Below the pieces are notes generated by a model. It did not search any database. It was given only the letters and a program-made list of their open reading frames with translations, and was not told the DNA's origin. A stretch of DNA of 64,000 nt, taken from the NCBI GenBank assembly GCA_026724425.1, contig JAIUCV010000653.1, positions 186,001 to 250,000 on the forward strand, read 5' to 3'. This DNA comes from Erythrophleum ivorense. Lineage: Eukaryota > Streptophyta > Magnoliopsida > Fabales > Fabaceae. Position numbers and translations under genes: made by a program. Within the stretch, counting starts at the first letter, position 1; each line of letters starts with the position of its first letter. Below, in pieces: positions 49,907-61,035 of the stretch.

Positions 49907-52900
49907 AATAGTGAAGAGACGCGCAGAGGTTTGAAAAGAAAGTTCCCACATGTGGACCGGTGGCAAGAACATCGATCTTATAATGGAAATTTGCTTCCTC
50001 CTGGTGGGTACCTACACTATGCACTGACTTAATTATTAATATTGATAAAAATTACATGATTATGGGATATTGCATTGTAGTGAAATATCTTTTTCTTTTT
50101 TCCCTTATGCTGTCCTTCTGTGGTTTCTCATTTTTAATTTTGCAGGTTGGTTAGACTGCCCAGCATATGGTCAAGAAATAGGATGCATAATCCCTTCAAA
50201 GGTTCCGCTTGGTAAATGCTTTGATGATATCATTCCAAGTCAAAAATATTCTCCCAGGCAGGCAATTCTTCAACAAAGACATTTGGGTAGAGAAGTAAGT
50301 ACACCAAAACCACAGTGGTTCCTCAACTTGAGAAGACATGGAAGTCAGAAGAATGAGCATATATTATTAGTATTTAATGTTTAAACTTCATTCTTGTGTG
50401 GTTACAAATAAATTAAATAAAAATGAATAATCAAAGAAGGGGCCAAATTTGCAATCTAGTGGGGCTTTTATGTATGCTAACTCTTACCCTAATAGCTGTG
50501 TTAAAGATTGAAGGATTAAGATAATGATTTTGAGTAATTTAGAAGTGCCTATCACTTTTCTGATCTTGTCCCTCGCATAAGATGTCTGAATGCTTTCTGA
50601 TTTTAATCTTTTAGGCATTAGTTTCATCCAGCATGATATTCCTTGACTTTATGAATTTTACAGATCGGTCTAGTGATTGATTTGACAAATACTACTCGTT
50701 ATTACCCAGTATCAGATTGGACCGGAGTAGGGATTGGTCATGTCAAGGTGGCATACAATTTTTTATGCTATTGATTTTAAAAAGTTAATTAGAATTTGTT
50801 TTTCTATGTTCTGACTTGCTTGTGAATCATGACAGATAAGATGCAAAGGAAGAGATTCCGTACCTGATGATGAATCTGTAAACAAATTTTGCAATGAGGT
50901 AAGATTTCTTTGTGGCATTGATTTTTGACAGCAATGCAATTCATGGATTTTACTTTGTAGCACTGATTCTTGTTACCACTGCAAGGAAAGCTATTCATTC
51001 TTGCTGATTCTTCACTTGAGGTTTTGTGATTTATACCTCTTAGACATGTTTTTTAGGTCCTGGATTTTCGCTCCCAAAGAACAAACACAAAGAAATATAT
51101 ACTTGTGCATTGCACACATGGGCATAATCGCACTGGTTATATGATTGTTCATTTTCTTGTGCGCACAGAATCAATTTCAGTCACTGAGGTGAGAAAGGTC
51201 TTGAGTGTTCATAAGTTTGTTTTGAATAGCTGCTTACCTCAAATAATTTATTTACCAATATCATGTGCAACTATTTTCCAGGCAATAAATAAATTTGCTA
51301 CGGCACGTGACCCTGGAATTTACAAGCAGGATTATATTGATGCTTTGTACATGTTTTATCATGAAAGGAAGCCTAGAGAAGTTGTTTGTCCTCAAACTCC
51401 AGAATGGAAGGGACTTTCTGATCCTGATTTTCATTTTGCAGTTGTCCCAACTGTAGAAAATATTGGAGATGTTCCTTTGCATGTATGTGATTTATACCTT
51501 ATTGTGGGCACAATTTTGTTTAGCATCACAGAGATATAATTTGCAGCTTTGGTGCTGGTTTGAATGCTTTCCTGGATGCCTGGAAGTATATTATTATCCA
51601 CAAATTTGCATGTGCATTAGCGTGCAAGTTGTGTTAAATGATTCTGTTGAAGAATTTATGATATGGAATGTTAATAGAATTGTCTGTACTCTTTTTATTT
51701 TATCATATTACTTTTGTTGTTCTCTTGGTTGTTATGCTCTGATGGATGCTCAGAGTCACACTGGTTATTAGCCATGAAAAACACATCAGCTATGAAAAAT
51801 ACCTTAATTTATTGCTTTTGCTATCAGAGTTATGTGTTTATATTGATCTTCCTAGAATTTTCTGATATTCTAGGAGAATATCCTGAGGAATGAAGTATTG
51901 ACAAACGATGATGTTTTGGGAGATCCTGTACCTAAGAATCAACTGCATACAATGCGACTAGAATGTTACCAACTGCTTAAGTTGGGCAAAGGGGTGGGTT
52001 CGAGAAGCACCTTCTGAATTATGTTTATGTTCTTAATTCTTGAATATGATCTGACATACTTTGGGTAATTTGGTGTAAATAGTGGTTATGCCATATTATT
52101 ACGGAACCTATGTGAACCATGCTTATGTTTTTTGTTTTATGGTGTTTCTGACTTCATATTTGGTGTTTTTAATGATCTTTCTTTACTTCTTTGACTTTCT
52201 TAGACAACTATTGTGCTTTTCTCATAACAGACGCCAGTAATGTTATATGATTAATAATCAATATACCTGGAAGACAAGAAATAGTTATTAATATTTTCAT
52301 CATGCAACGTCTTAAATGAAGAAAATTTTAAAACTTTTTTGCATAAAGGAGTTCCTTTTTAATAAAAGATTCTAACCATTTACTGAAAAGAAGAGAATAC
52401 GATAACTAGTTGGGAATGAGTGATCAGATCAAACAATTGTCAGTTAACACATTGGTTGCATTGCTAATTTTGGTAAAAATATATTTGTCAAATAACCTTT
52501 TTCCTCTCTTTCTTGGTCTCCACTTGTACTGTAAAAATTTCTGAGCAAAGAAACTTCTGCCTTTATCTGTCACTGCAACAAGGTTTATGGTACAGTTGTT
52601 TCTGAAAATTTCATATGTCATGACTGTAGATTTATTGCCTTTTAAGGATTTTGTTTATTTTCCATTGCTTGTAGCTTTTGGTCCTTTTGGCATTCTTTCC
52701 ATTGTTATTTTCTGCATCTAGATAATACCTGAAATTAGTTTTAAAAAGAGTAGTTATTAGATTTGGAATTGTATATTTCTAAGTAATTTTATTTTTTCAT
52801 ACAGAATTTTATAATATGAATTGCTTGCCCTTTTTTTTCCCTTGGTTTTTTTTTTTTTTTTCCTTCAGTATCCAGTTTTGTTATTATCTCTATTGTGATT

Positions 52901-55900
52901 AACATGAGCTTTCTCAAATCATATTTTTTCCTGGTCTTCAGGGAAGGGGATCTTTGCAGTTTCCTGGATCACATCCTGTTTCCCTCAACAGGTTCAATCT
53001 GGCCACATTTTATCATAGAACTTGTGTTTTTCCAGTGCTTCAAGAATTATAAACAACTTAAGATGGACTAAACTATTTATTTAGAGATAGTTACCAGGTT
53101 GATTTAATCATTTCTCCTACTCTAAAGATGTAGAATAATGTGTTCTCAATCATCTGCATGCTGTTGTTTGCAAGTGTTCAATTATACATTGGACCAGTGA
53201 TACTTACGAAATTTGCTTGGCATCTTTTGCAGAAGTACGTAATTGAAAGGACTGGCTGGCATTATATTTGCTACATTTAGAATTTCTGACCATTTTGTTT
53301 TGGGGACTTCATGTTTTAAATTTCCACAATTGACTCTGATGGGAAAGAGGAATAAAATCTGTAATTGACACTTCTGGAGAATCAGTTGGGTTCAAGGTCA
53401 TAAGCTGATAGGAATTTTGGTACTAATATTCAGAAGGTTTATACTTAACTGTGTCAGTATTCTTCAAATGTAAACCTGCTGTAGCACAAGCACCTTAAAA
53501 TGATTATAACTTTTAACAGATGCAACAACATATTAACTAGGATCTTACTATGGTGGATTTTTAAATTTTTACACCAAGAAGTCAATAAAAATTTGTGGTT
53601 CTATACTGTATAGAACTTTCAATGTTTTAACTTTTGGGAACGAGCCAATATGGGTGTCAAAACTCAACTATGGCTTCTAGACGTTTAACACATCTGTTTC
53701 TGAGATTGAATGGTAGAAATTTGAACTGCAGTTCAATTTAAGTCTTGCTCCCAAGCTGATAAGGAGGATTTTTTTTTGGGGGGGGGTTTCTTATCTCAAT
53801 TTCCATTTTCTGTCTGATGCATATCCTCGCCTGAATACATCAAGTTTACAAAATTTTTTCTTTGAGATAAATTATATTTTGTCCACATGAATGAAAGTGA
53901 TTTTTTCCTGTTCAATTTTGAGATTTCAAATCTTTTTCTCCCAATATGAGTAAGAGTAACACAAGTTCATGATGTTCAACATTAATCTTTATCTTTGGTT
54001 TTGTCAACTAAGATATCAATTTGTATTTTCCAGGGACAATCTACAGCTCTTAAGACAGCGGTATTACTATGCCACATGGAAAGCTGATGGGACACGATAT
54101 ATGATGCTGATCACTTGGGATGGATGTTATTTGATTGACAGAAAATTTCATTTCCGAAGGGTCCATATGCGGTTTCCTTGCAGATATTTGAATGGGGTAT
54201 GTATTGCTGTTTAATTAAAATTTGTTGCTAAGTGAGGTATATATGCCTGGACGTAAGGAGATTTGTGGCTTATAAAATTTGATTTTGGATTCTTTAATGA
54301 GCAATTCCTAATGTTTTTAAAACACAAATCCTATTCAAGGGTACACCCGAAAGGAATCACCACTACACATTACTTGATGGAGAGATGATAATTGACATGG
54401 ATCCACATACACAAAAGCAGGAGAGAAGATACCTTATTTATGATCTGGTGGCTATTAATCAAGTTTCTGTGACCGAGGTACATGGTCATTTAAATGTCAG
54501 GTCAAGATTTTGCTGAGTTATTGGTTGCTTGATCCTAGACACCATACTATAGAAAATATTTTCAGTCCCTGTATTGTTAGCAAAAATATATCATATTGCA
54601 TAGGTGTTTGAATTTGTCATTTTAGAATTTGACATGGAAATGAACTTCAGTAAACATTCTGGTTGGATTTTGGTCAAGTCTAATTATTGGGCCCTAAGTT
54701 TGTCTGAAGTTCTGTAATTAGGATCATGAATAATTCATTTCTCTAGTTCTCACTCGACACTGCAAAGGTACAATTATTATCAGAGTTGCTGCATGTAGTT
54801 GCTATAAGTATTGTATCACTAATTATATCAAGATACTATTCAAGGTCTATTTTGATTTTTACCTTATGGCTTGCAAAAGTACTGACTGAATTACAGATGC
54901 ACTATATTATTTTCTCATGAATGTACTTGGTTTCTAACTTAAACACATAAAAAATTGACAATTAGATAAAAAAATTATTGTATGGATGTATCTTGGTGAG
55001 CTTCTTCAGTGATGTTTATGCATTTCGTTGCCAGACTAATTAAATTTTTTTCTGGTTCTAATGCATGCAGCTGCCTTTCTATGAACGGTGGAAATTGCTA
55101 GAGAAAGAAGTGATTGAACCTCGTAACATGGAACGTGAGGCTCTTTGCAAGAGTATAAATCCTTATTATCGATATGACTTGGAACCATTTAGTGTATGGC
55201 TTATGATATGTACTGCTCAATTTGCAGAACCTTTATTTCTGCTTCTGGTAGGATTAGCTATTTGTCTATTTTTTTTTAATTTGTTTTCAGGTGAGGAGGA
55301 AGGGTTTTTGGTTACTGTCTACTGTTTCAAAGCTTCTCAAAAGATTCATTCCACAACTCTCACATCCATCAGATGGTCTTGTGTTCCAGGTAATTTGGCT
55401 CTCTAGAAAACTGGGCCTGACAATGGAAGTGGAGCTACCTGCCTGGATAGGATAGAGGAATTAAATAATCACTAGGTTTATATCTTCAGTGATATAAGAA
55501 AACGCCAGTTCTTTGAGAATGATGTACTGATTTGACGCTCCAGTGAAACTGAACTATCCAAACGTTTTCAGTAGTTCTTGGTTCAATATGAGTGGCACTA
55601 TTAAATAATCCAATACTGAATGCATAGATTGTGCCTGATGTATCAACTTGTTGGTGGATATTTTTGTCTTACTCTGTCAGGGCTGGGATGATCCATATGT
55701 CCCTCGCACACATGAAGGTCTTCTAAAGTGGAAATACCCTGAAATGAACTCAGTTGATTTCCTCTTTGAGGTTGTATTAGTAGCTTTAGTTTAGGGATTG
55801 GTTTAGTCACATTTATCTGGTATGAATTTCTCTACTACCATGATAACCTTAACATATAAATATTTGATATTTGTTCACAGTTGGGAGCTGGTGGCCGTTG

Positions 55901-56431
55901 CCTGCTTTTTCTTCATGAACGTGGAAAGAAGTTAATGGAAGGGAATAGGGTTATTTTTAAAGGTTGAAGGCCCTCATGCTATCTTCAATCATCATCATTA
56001 TAATTGCCACTAATATTATTACTGTTTTGGAAATCATTTACAGATGTATCGGATATATCTTCCTATTCAGGGAAAATCATTGAATGCTCCTGGGATCCTA
56101 AGGAGAATTATTGGGTCTGTATGCGGATTAGGACTGACAAATCAACTCCAAATGAGATCAATACCTATAGAAAGGTTCTATTTACCGTTCTCTCTCAATC
56201 TCTTCCAGTCTTATCTCGTACTAGCTGTTCATGTTATTATTAAGAAAAATCCTGAATTTTTTAATTTCGGATCAGGTAATGCGAAGCATAAAGGATAACA
56301 TCACAGAAGAAGTTGTTTTGAATGAGATCAATGAAATCATACGCCTGCCCTTGTATGCCGATAGAATACAAAGGGATATCAAGGCTCACCAACATATGGT
56401 CTCTGCAAGGCGCAGGGGAGGTGAGCAGTGA
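49907..56431 (+). CDS. Bifunctional mRNA capping enzyme (RNA 5'-triphosphatase + guanylyltransferase), 5' end unresolved
   Basis: A nuclear enzyme that removes the gamma phosphate from nascent pre-mRNA and adds GMP. Exons by phase-matched GT-AG joining: the first recognisable exon, starting somewhere at 49907-49930 and ending at 50003, then 50146-50294, 50664-50747, 50836-50898, 51057-51188, 51282-51482, 51874-51993, 52942-52991, 54034-54196, 54340-54477, 55071-55193, 55291-55389, 55681-55770, 55881-55962, 56044-56174 and 56276-56431 (TGA). About 620 aa are covered. The N-terminal half is a cysteine-phosphatase-type triphosphatase with HCTHGHNRTGYM (HCX5R). The C-terminal half is a guanylyltransferase: catalytic lysine in WKADGTRYMM (Lys codon 54080-54082), DGEMIID, DGLVFQGWDDPYVPRTHEG, LLKWK, and MRIRTDK near the end. 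No start Met lies in frame before the phosphatase domain, because a TAG at 49904-49906 closes the first exon, so an upstream exon is missing from the model. Confidence 0.92.
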
Positions 56432-57276
56432 ATAATGGATGACGCTAAACATGTCCAATGTGAAGAGCGGGCAAGACTACCAAACGAAGTGCCAGTAGAC
56501 AGCCCCAAGTGCCTCAGGAGAGAGGTTTAGATCCTCTTGGTTACTTTAACTGCTGGCTGTGATTGGTATAATTTATACGGAGAGGTTTATCGAGATCCGT
56601 GATGTATTGTATGTTAGTAATATTGTCTATTTTGATTCATTTTTCCCTCGTACAACATGATCACGAGTTTCTGAATCATGCTGGGAAAAAGCTCAACAAA
56701 ACAGCCTTAAGGGGTGAATGAAAACTCATTAGTTGATTCGATATCTTGACATGGTGTTATTAAACTCCTACTTTAGATTTTACTTCCCAGAGCTAGAAAA
56801 AAGAAAAAGGGCATTTATATATTCTTTCTATAAATTATGAAATTATTTTATGTAGGTTTTGACTTTTCTATCTTCCTTGATTTTGCACCTGTTCTTTTTT
56901 TCCCCTATCTCTCCCCAGGTGTGGTGACTGTTAAGTTGTGGTGAAAGCGTAAAAGCCTATTTTCTTATTCTCTATGGTCTGAGAAAAGGAAAATTACATA
57001 TACATTTAGATTCAAACCAAAAAAATAATGACCAAAAACAGGTCTCTTAATGACCAAAAAAATCCAACAGATCTATTGACTCTACAGTTTTTTGTATTGC
57101 TTTGCACATCACCCAGTGTAAAAGCCATGCTTGGACTTTTTAACAAATCAATTTTTTATTACCTTTTTGTATTTCAAATACCCAATAAAAGAGGGAAAAA
57201 AGATCACACGGTAGAATCTAAATAAAAGGAAACAAAATCCGGATATATGAGTGGGGCGGCGTCATGCAGCACTCGT

Positions 57277-57480
57277 TACAAAACTTTGATTCTTTAAGCA
57301 TAATTATTAGTTAAAAAAGTTCGAAAAAAGATACTATCTCATACATAATAGTCATAATATTTACTCATGATTATTATTCCCTTAATTAATGCTATATCAA
57401 AGGCGGATTGTCCCAATGCCAACAAGAATATACACTAGGAGTATTGATCAAACATTATGTGAAACGTATAATACATGTAT
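57277..57480 (+). repeat. Direct repeat, copy 1
   Basis: It begins TACAAAACTTTGATTCTTTA and includes TTAATTAATGCTATATCAAA, then GGATTGTCCCAATGCCAACA. It is matched, with many changes, by 57813-58022. Confidence 0.75.
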
Positions 57481-57812
57481 ATAAAAAATAAATAAATAAT
57501 TTATAAGGATTAAAAAAATTAGTTAAAAATAATAATTTTTCATAATTTTGTCTCAAATAAAAATTATTTTTAAAAATATTTCTATTTAATGTGTGTTTTT
57601 TTTAAAATTAATAACAATTATTACTTATAATTTGAAATACTCATTTGATGAAAGGTATAATTAGAATATTATAATTAATATATTAAATATTAATAATTTA
57701 TTTTTTATATTTTAAAAAAATTAAATTTTAAAAAAAACTCTTATATATATATATATGAGACCAGAGCTAATTATTTTTTATATGGGTTTATTTTGATTGG
57801 TTTTGTTTTTAA

Positions 57813-58022
57813 TACAAAACTTTGACTCCTTTAAAAATAGTACAATTAACGGTCCAAGTTCAAAAAAGGATAGTTTTTTATAAATAACAGCCATAATATA
57901 TACTCATAATTATTATTCTTTTAATTAATGCTATAACATAGGTGGTTTGTCCTAATGCTAACAAGAATATACGCTATAAGCATTAATCACACGTTTTCAG
58001 AAACGGGTATAATTATACATTC
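57813..58022 (+). repeat. Direct repeat, copy 2
   Basis: It begins TACAAAACTTTGACTCCTTT and includes TTAATTAATGCTATAACATA, then GGTTTGTCCTAATGCTAACA. It lies 536 bp downstream of copy 1 and 275 bp before the MADS-like start codon. Confidence 0.75.
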
Positions 58023-58296
58023 TTGAGACGTGTTTTACTTTAATTGGATTTGTATTTGATGATTTTGGAAGCTAGGTGTGTAATTTAATGAACAATTTAT
58101 TTGGTTATTAGGGTTTAGGTTTACTTAGTTTGGAAGCCAAAAGTCTACTTAATTTGGCTTTATACACACTTCTCCGTACACTAAACCGCAACCTCTAAAA
58201 TTGCTATCTATACGGACATGCCCTAGCTTCAGTCTAAGCATTCTCGTTCCTTGTGTTGCAATCAGCTCTAATTTCGTCTCTGGGCCTTCATCACCA

Positions 58297-59109
58297 ATGG
58301 CGACTACAAACTCAGAATCGCAGGGAAACAGAGGAAAGAAGAAGCAAATTGATGAGAAGGTTCGACTGTTAAACTCCAAGAGGAGAAAAGAAACATTGTT
58401 CAGAAAATGTCATGAACTTACCGTCAAGAGTGATGTACAAGTTAGTTTGGTGTGCATTGGGTCTGATGGAGAAATTGAGACATGGCCAGATTTTGAGAGA
58501 GTCAAGGCCATGCTCACGAAGCACAAAGAAGAGCGAGCCGAGAAGAATGGCGAGATGAAGAAGGATAAATCCTTACACGAGTCCAAAACAGAGGAAAAGG
58601 AAAAAGCTGTGAACGATTCGGGTAAACTTTCTGCAGAGTCACTAATGACTCTTTTGAGGGAATTGGACTCGAAATTGGAAACTCTGGAAGAGAAAATAAA
58701 GAAGCTCAGTACCAAAAAGGCCTCCAACTTTTGTAATAGTGTAAATAATTTTGGGAGCTTCATGGAGGTTCATGCGTTGGATCATTTGTTGCCAAATACA
58801 ATAGAATCGTACAGCCAACCATGGGTTTCTTCGGTACAACCAAATCAACCAACCGAATCTACAGAGGAGTCGATGGCTGTTTCTACTGATATAGGTTATT
58901 CATTTATTAACAGTATAAGCCGCAACAGTTGGTGGGTTCCGCAGAACAATGAGAATTTTGCACTGAACCATATTTGGGAGCCAGAAATAGAATTGCTTGA
59001 TAATGATATGAATGGGGCAAAAGACTTGACGGTGACTGGGCAAGATAATATTAGAGCGTTGCAGAATCAATATTTGGGAAGCAATTGGGACCACCGCCTC
59101 CAATGGTGA
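58297..59109 (+). CDS. Divergent type I MADS-box-like protein
   Basis: One-exon gene of 270 aa, taking the ATG at 58297. The open frame extends upstream without an ATG in frame. Residues about 12-65 fit a weak MADS/SRF-TF domain: basic GKKKQIDEKVRLLNSKRRKE, then TLFRKCHEL and SLVCIGSDGEIETW in the positions of the DNA-binding helix and beta strands. Lack of introns and of a clear K-box fits type I (M-type) plant MADS genes, which often act in the female gametophyte and endosperm. A charged, coiled-coil-prone region (about 75-145) includes LMTLLRELDSKLETLEEKIK. The C-terminal part is Asn/Trp/Ser-rich. The canonical GRxKI start is changed, so DNA binding may be altered. It could also be a young or decaying member. 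Confidence 0.7.
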   Translation: MATTNSESQGNRGKKKQIDEKVRLLNSKRRKETLFRKCHELTVKSDVQVSLVCIGSDGEIETWPDFERVKAMLTKHKEERAEKNGEMKKDKSLHESKTEEKEKAVNDSGKLSAESLMTLLRELDSKLETLEEKIKKLSTKKASNFCNSVNNFGSFMEVHALDHLLPNTIESYSQPWVSSVQPNQPTESTEESMAVSTDIGYSFINSISRNSWWVPQNNENFALNHIWEPEIELLDNDMNGAKDLTVTGQDNIRALQNQYLGSNWDHRLQW

Positions 59110-60554
59110 AGGTACTCATTCCATCTTGGATTTGGGAGAGGATGAGGGTGAAATGCAACGTCAATTTTCAGAGCCTTTCTTAATTGTTTGATTAAGGGCA
59201 ATGAAAATTTCGAGTTACTAGGCAAAGGCTATAATCTTTCATTCAAGTTTTACACAGTTTATGTATCTGGTTAACATCTACTTTGTAAGTTAGATATTAT
59301 GGAGGAGAATTTCATGGGTACATATAGCTGATTAAAGTTAAGATAGAAATAAAAATAGAAAGTAAGAAGATAATTTTAAAAATAAGAAATATTTATAATA
59401 TTTTTATTTTTAATAATTATTATTAAAAAACGTTAAATAATAATTGAATAATAATTAAAAGAAAAAATTATAATTTTTTTTACTTTTTTTTCTCCCTCTT
59501 TCCTTCCAAGCATACTGAATAGTGCCTAAATTTGAGCATTGCTTATTATTCTGCGTTCTCTTCCATCTTTCGTTGGTAGACAATTCACATCTGTATGGCT
59601 GAAATTACTAATAATATATATATATATATATATTTTAATAGCAAGACACCTTAGGCAATTGCCATTAGCAACTTATTTGCTAACATGCATGACTAAAACA
59701 CATACATTCCCAGGTTTAATTCACAAAAGGCACCAACAAAAATTTGATTTTTCTCTGAATTCCTATTGATGTTTGGCATGAGATATGAGATGTCCCTAAT
59801 TATGTGTTTTTTCTTTTTTTAAAGAATATGTATTACAGCAATATACGAAACTAATCATGATGCTCAATATGAATGATAGCTTCTTTTGGGGCGCCTCAAA
59901 AATTATTCATATATTGTTAATATAGTCCATATGACGAAATTCAATGTAGTTTCTTGCTTTGTTAAATCATGTATATACACACACATCCCTTTCTCATACT
60001 CCATTTGATTAAATATATATTTTTACTAAAGTTTGCATAGTAACATTAATGATTATTATCTTTACATCCAAAGATTTCACGAGATCTGTAAAAGAGGGAG
60101 ATGGATTGATCGCAATTTTATAGGATTTTTTTTTATTATTCAGTGACATATTCAATCGGTCCATGCATATATATATATATATATATAACAGTTGTAGGAA
60201 GTTTGATTTATCTGTGTGTATTAAAGATTGCGAAATGACAGAGTCGTTAAAACGATGATAATTGTACTCTCAAACAACTAGATGAGGCATATATGCTGGG
60301 TCTATATAAGTACATATATATATATATATATATCACGCCAATACTAAATTTGGTTTTGTTTTTGTTAGTACTCGTAAACATTTGGTAATTTTTTTCCCCT
60401 TCTTTCTGACAAACATTTTGGTAATTTTTTCCCCCTTCTTTCTGACACACATACAACATTCAGACTTGGTTACTAGATATATATAGATGCATAAAGAAGA
60501 AAAAAGGCATACCAAAATATATGTCTAGTGAAGGCTCAGGTAGATGAACCAAGC
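59110..60554. other. Spacer with microsatellites
   Basis: (TA)n runs occur at about 59613-59632, 60168-60187 and 60313-60332. An imperfect 36-bp tandem duplication (AACATTTTGGTAATTTTTTC then CCCTTCTTTCTGACA) lies at 60377-60448. No gene is seen. Confidence 0.6.
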
Positions 60555-61035
60555 CTCGTCATGTTCCTATTACAACATTCCTTAGCAAAGCCTCACTAAT
60601 TGCCCTTGAATATTAGGTTCCCTAAATTAAACAACGTATGGATCTGTTGTGCTAATTAATCTTGGTCCCATTCATGGATAGCAAAGTGGTGTTAATTGGC
60701 ACTGCCTTTTCGCCCACTTTGATGTGTTCCACACAAATGAAATGCTCAGCTGAGTTGGTGTAGAGTAGCATAAAAACATCAAGGGCTATCTCCGAAGAAA
60801 GCGATGCTGTCTTCTGATGAGAGATACAGTGGAGTTCTTTGGTTAATTTGAGTGTGGAGGAATATCTTTTGCGACAGGGATAACTAGCAAAAGAAGTCGA
60901 AGAAGGCCAAGAGAAGAAGAGGTTCAAGGTTGAAGAAGTTATATGTGAATGAAATGAACGTGGAGGGATGGTCAGAAGCCACACCTTTCCATTAATAATT
61001 AACAAGAAGAATGGGGAACGTTCAATGCAATGCAT
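60555..61035 (-). pseudogene. Broken fragment of an EDGP/basic-7S-globulin-type aspartic protease-like gene
   Basis: Pieces of the C-terminal half of this family appear in order on the minus strand but in different frames. FFGDSP, preceded by LYLSSEDSIA, lies in one frame. EHFICVEHIKVGEKAVPINT then TLLSMNGTKI lies in another. After a shift, STTDPYVV appears, and finally AISEALLRNV. In intact members these are the FFGDxPY, EYFIGVxSIxVxGKxVPLNT, GTKISTxDPY and AxxxAF segments. The N-terminal half is not found next to it. It is thus a truncated, frameshifted relic related to the gene starting at 63460 on the other strand. Confidence 0.65.

Larger units (their letters stand above)
56432..58296. 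other. Spacer with a 200-bp direct duplication, upstream of the MADS-like gene
   Basis: It contains the capping-enzyme 3' region, AT-rich DNA and a pair of diverged direct repeats (57277-57480 and 57813-58022). No gene is seen. Confidence 0.5.
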
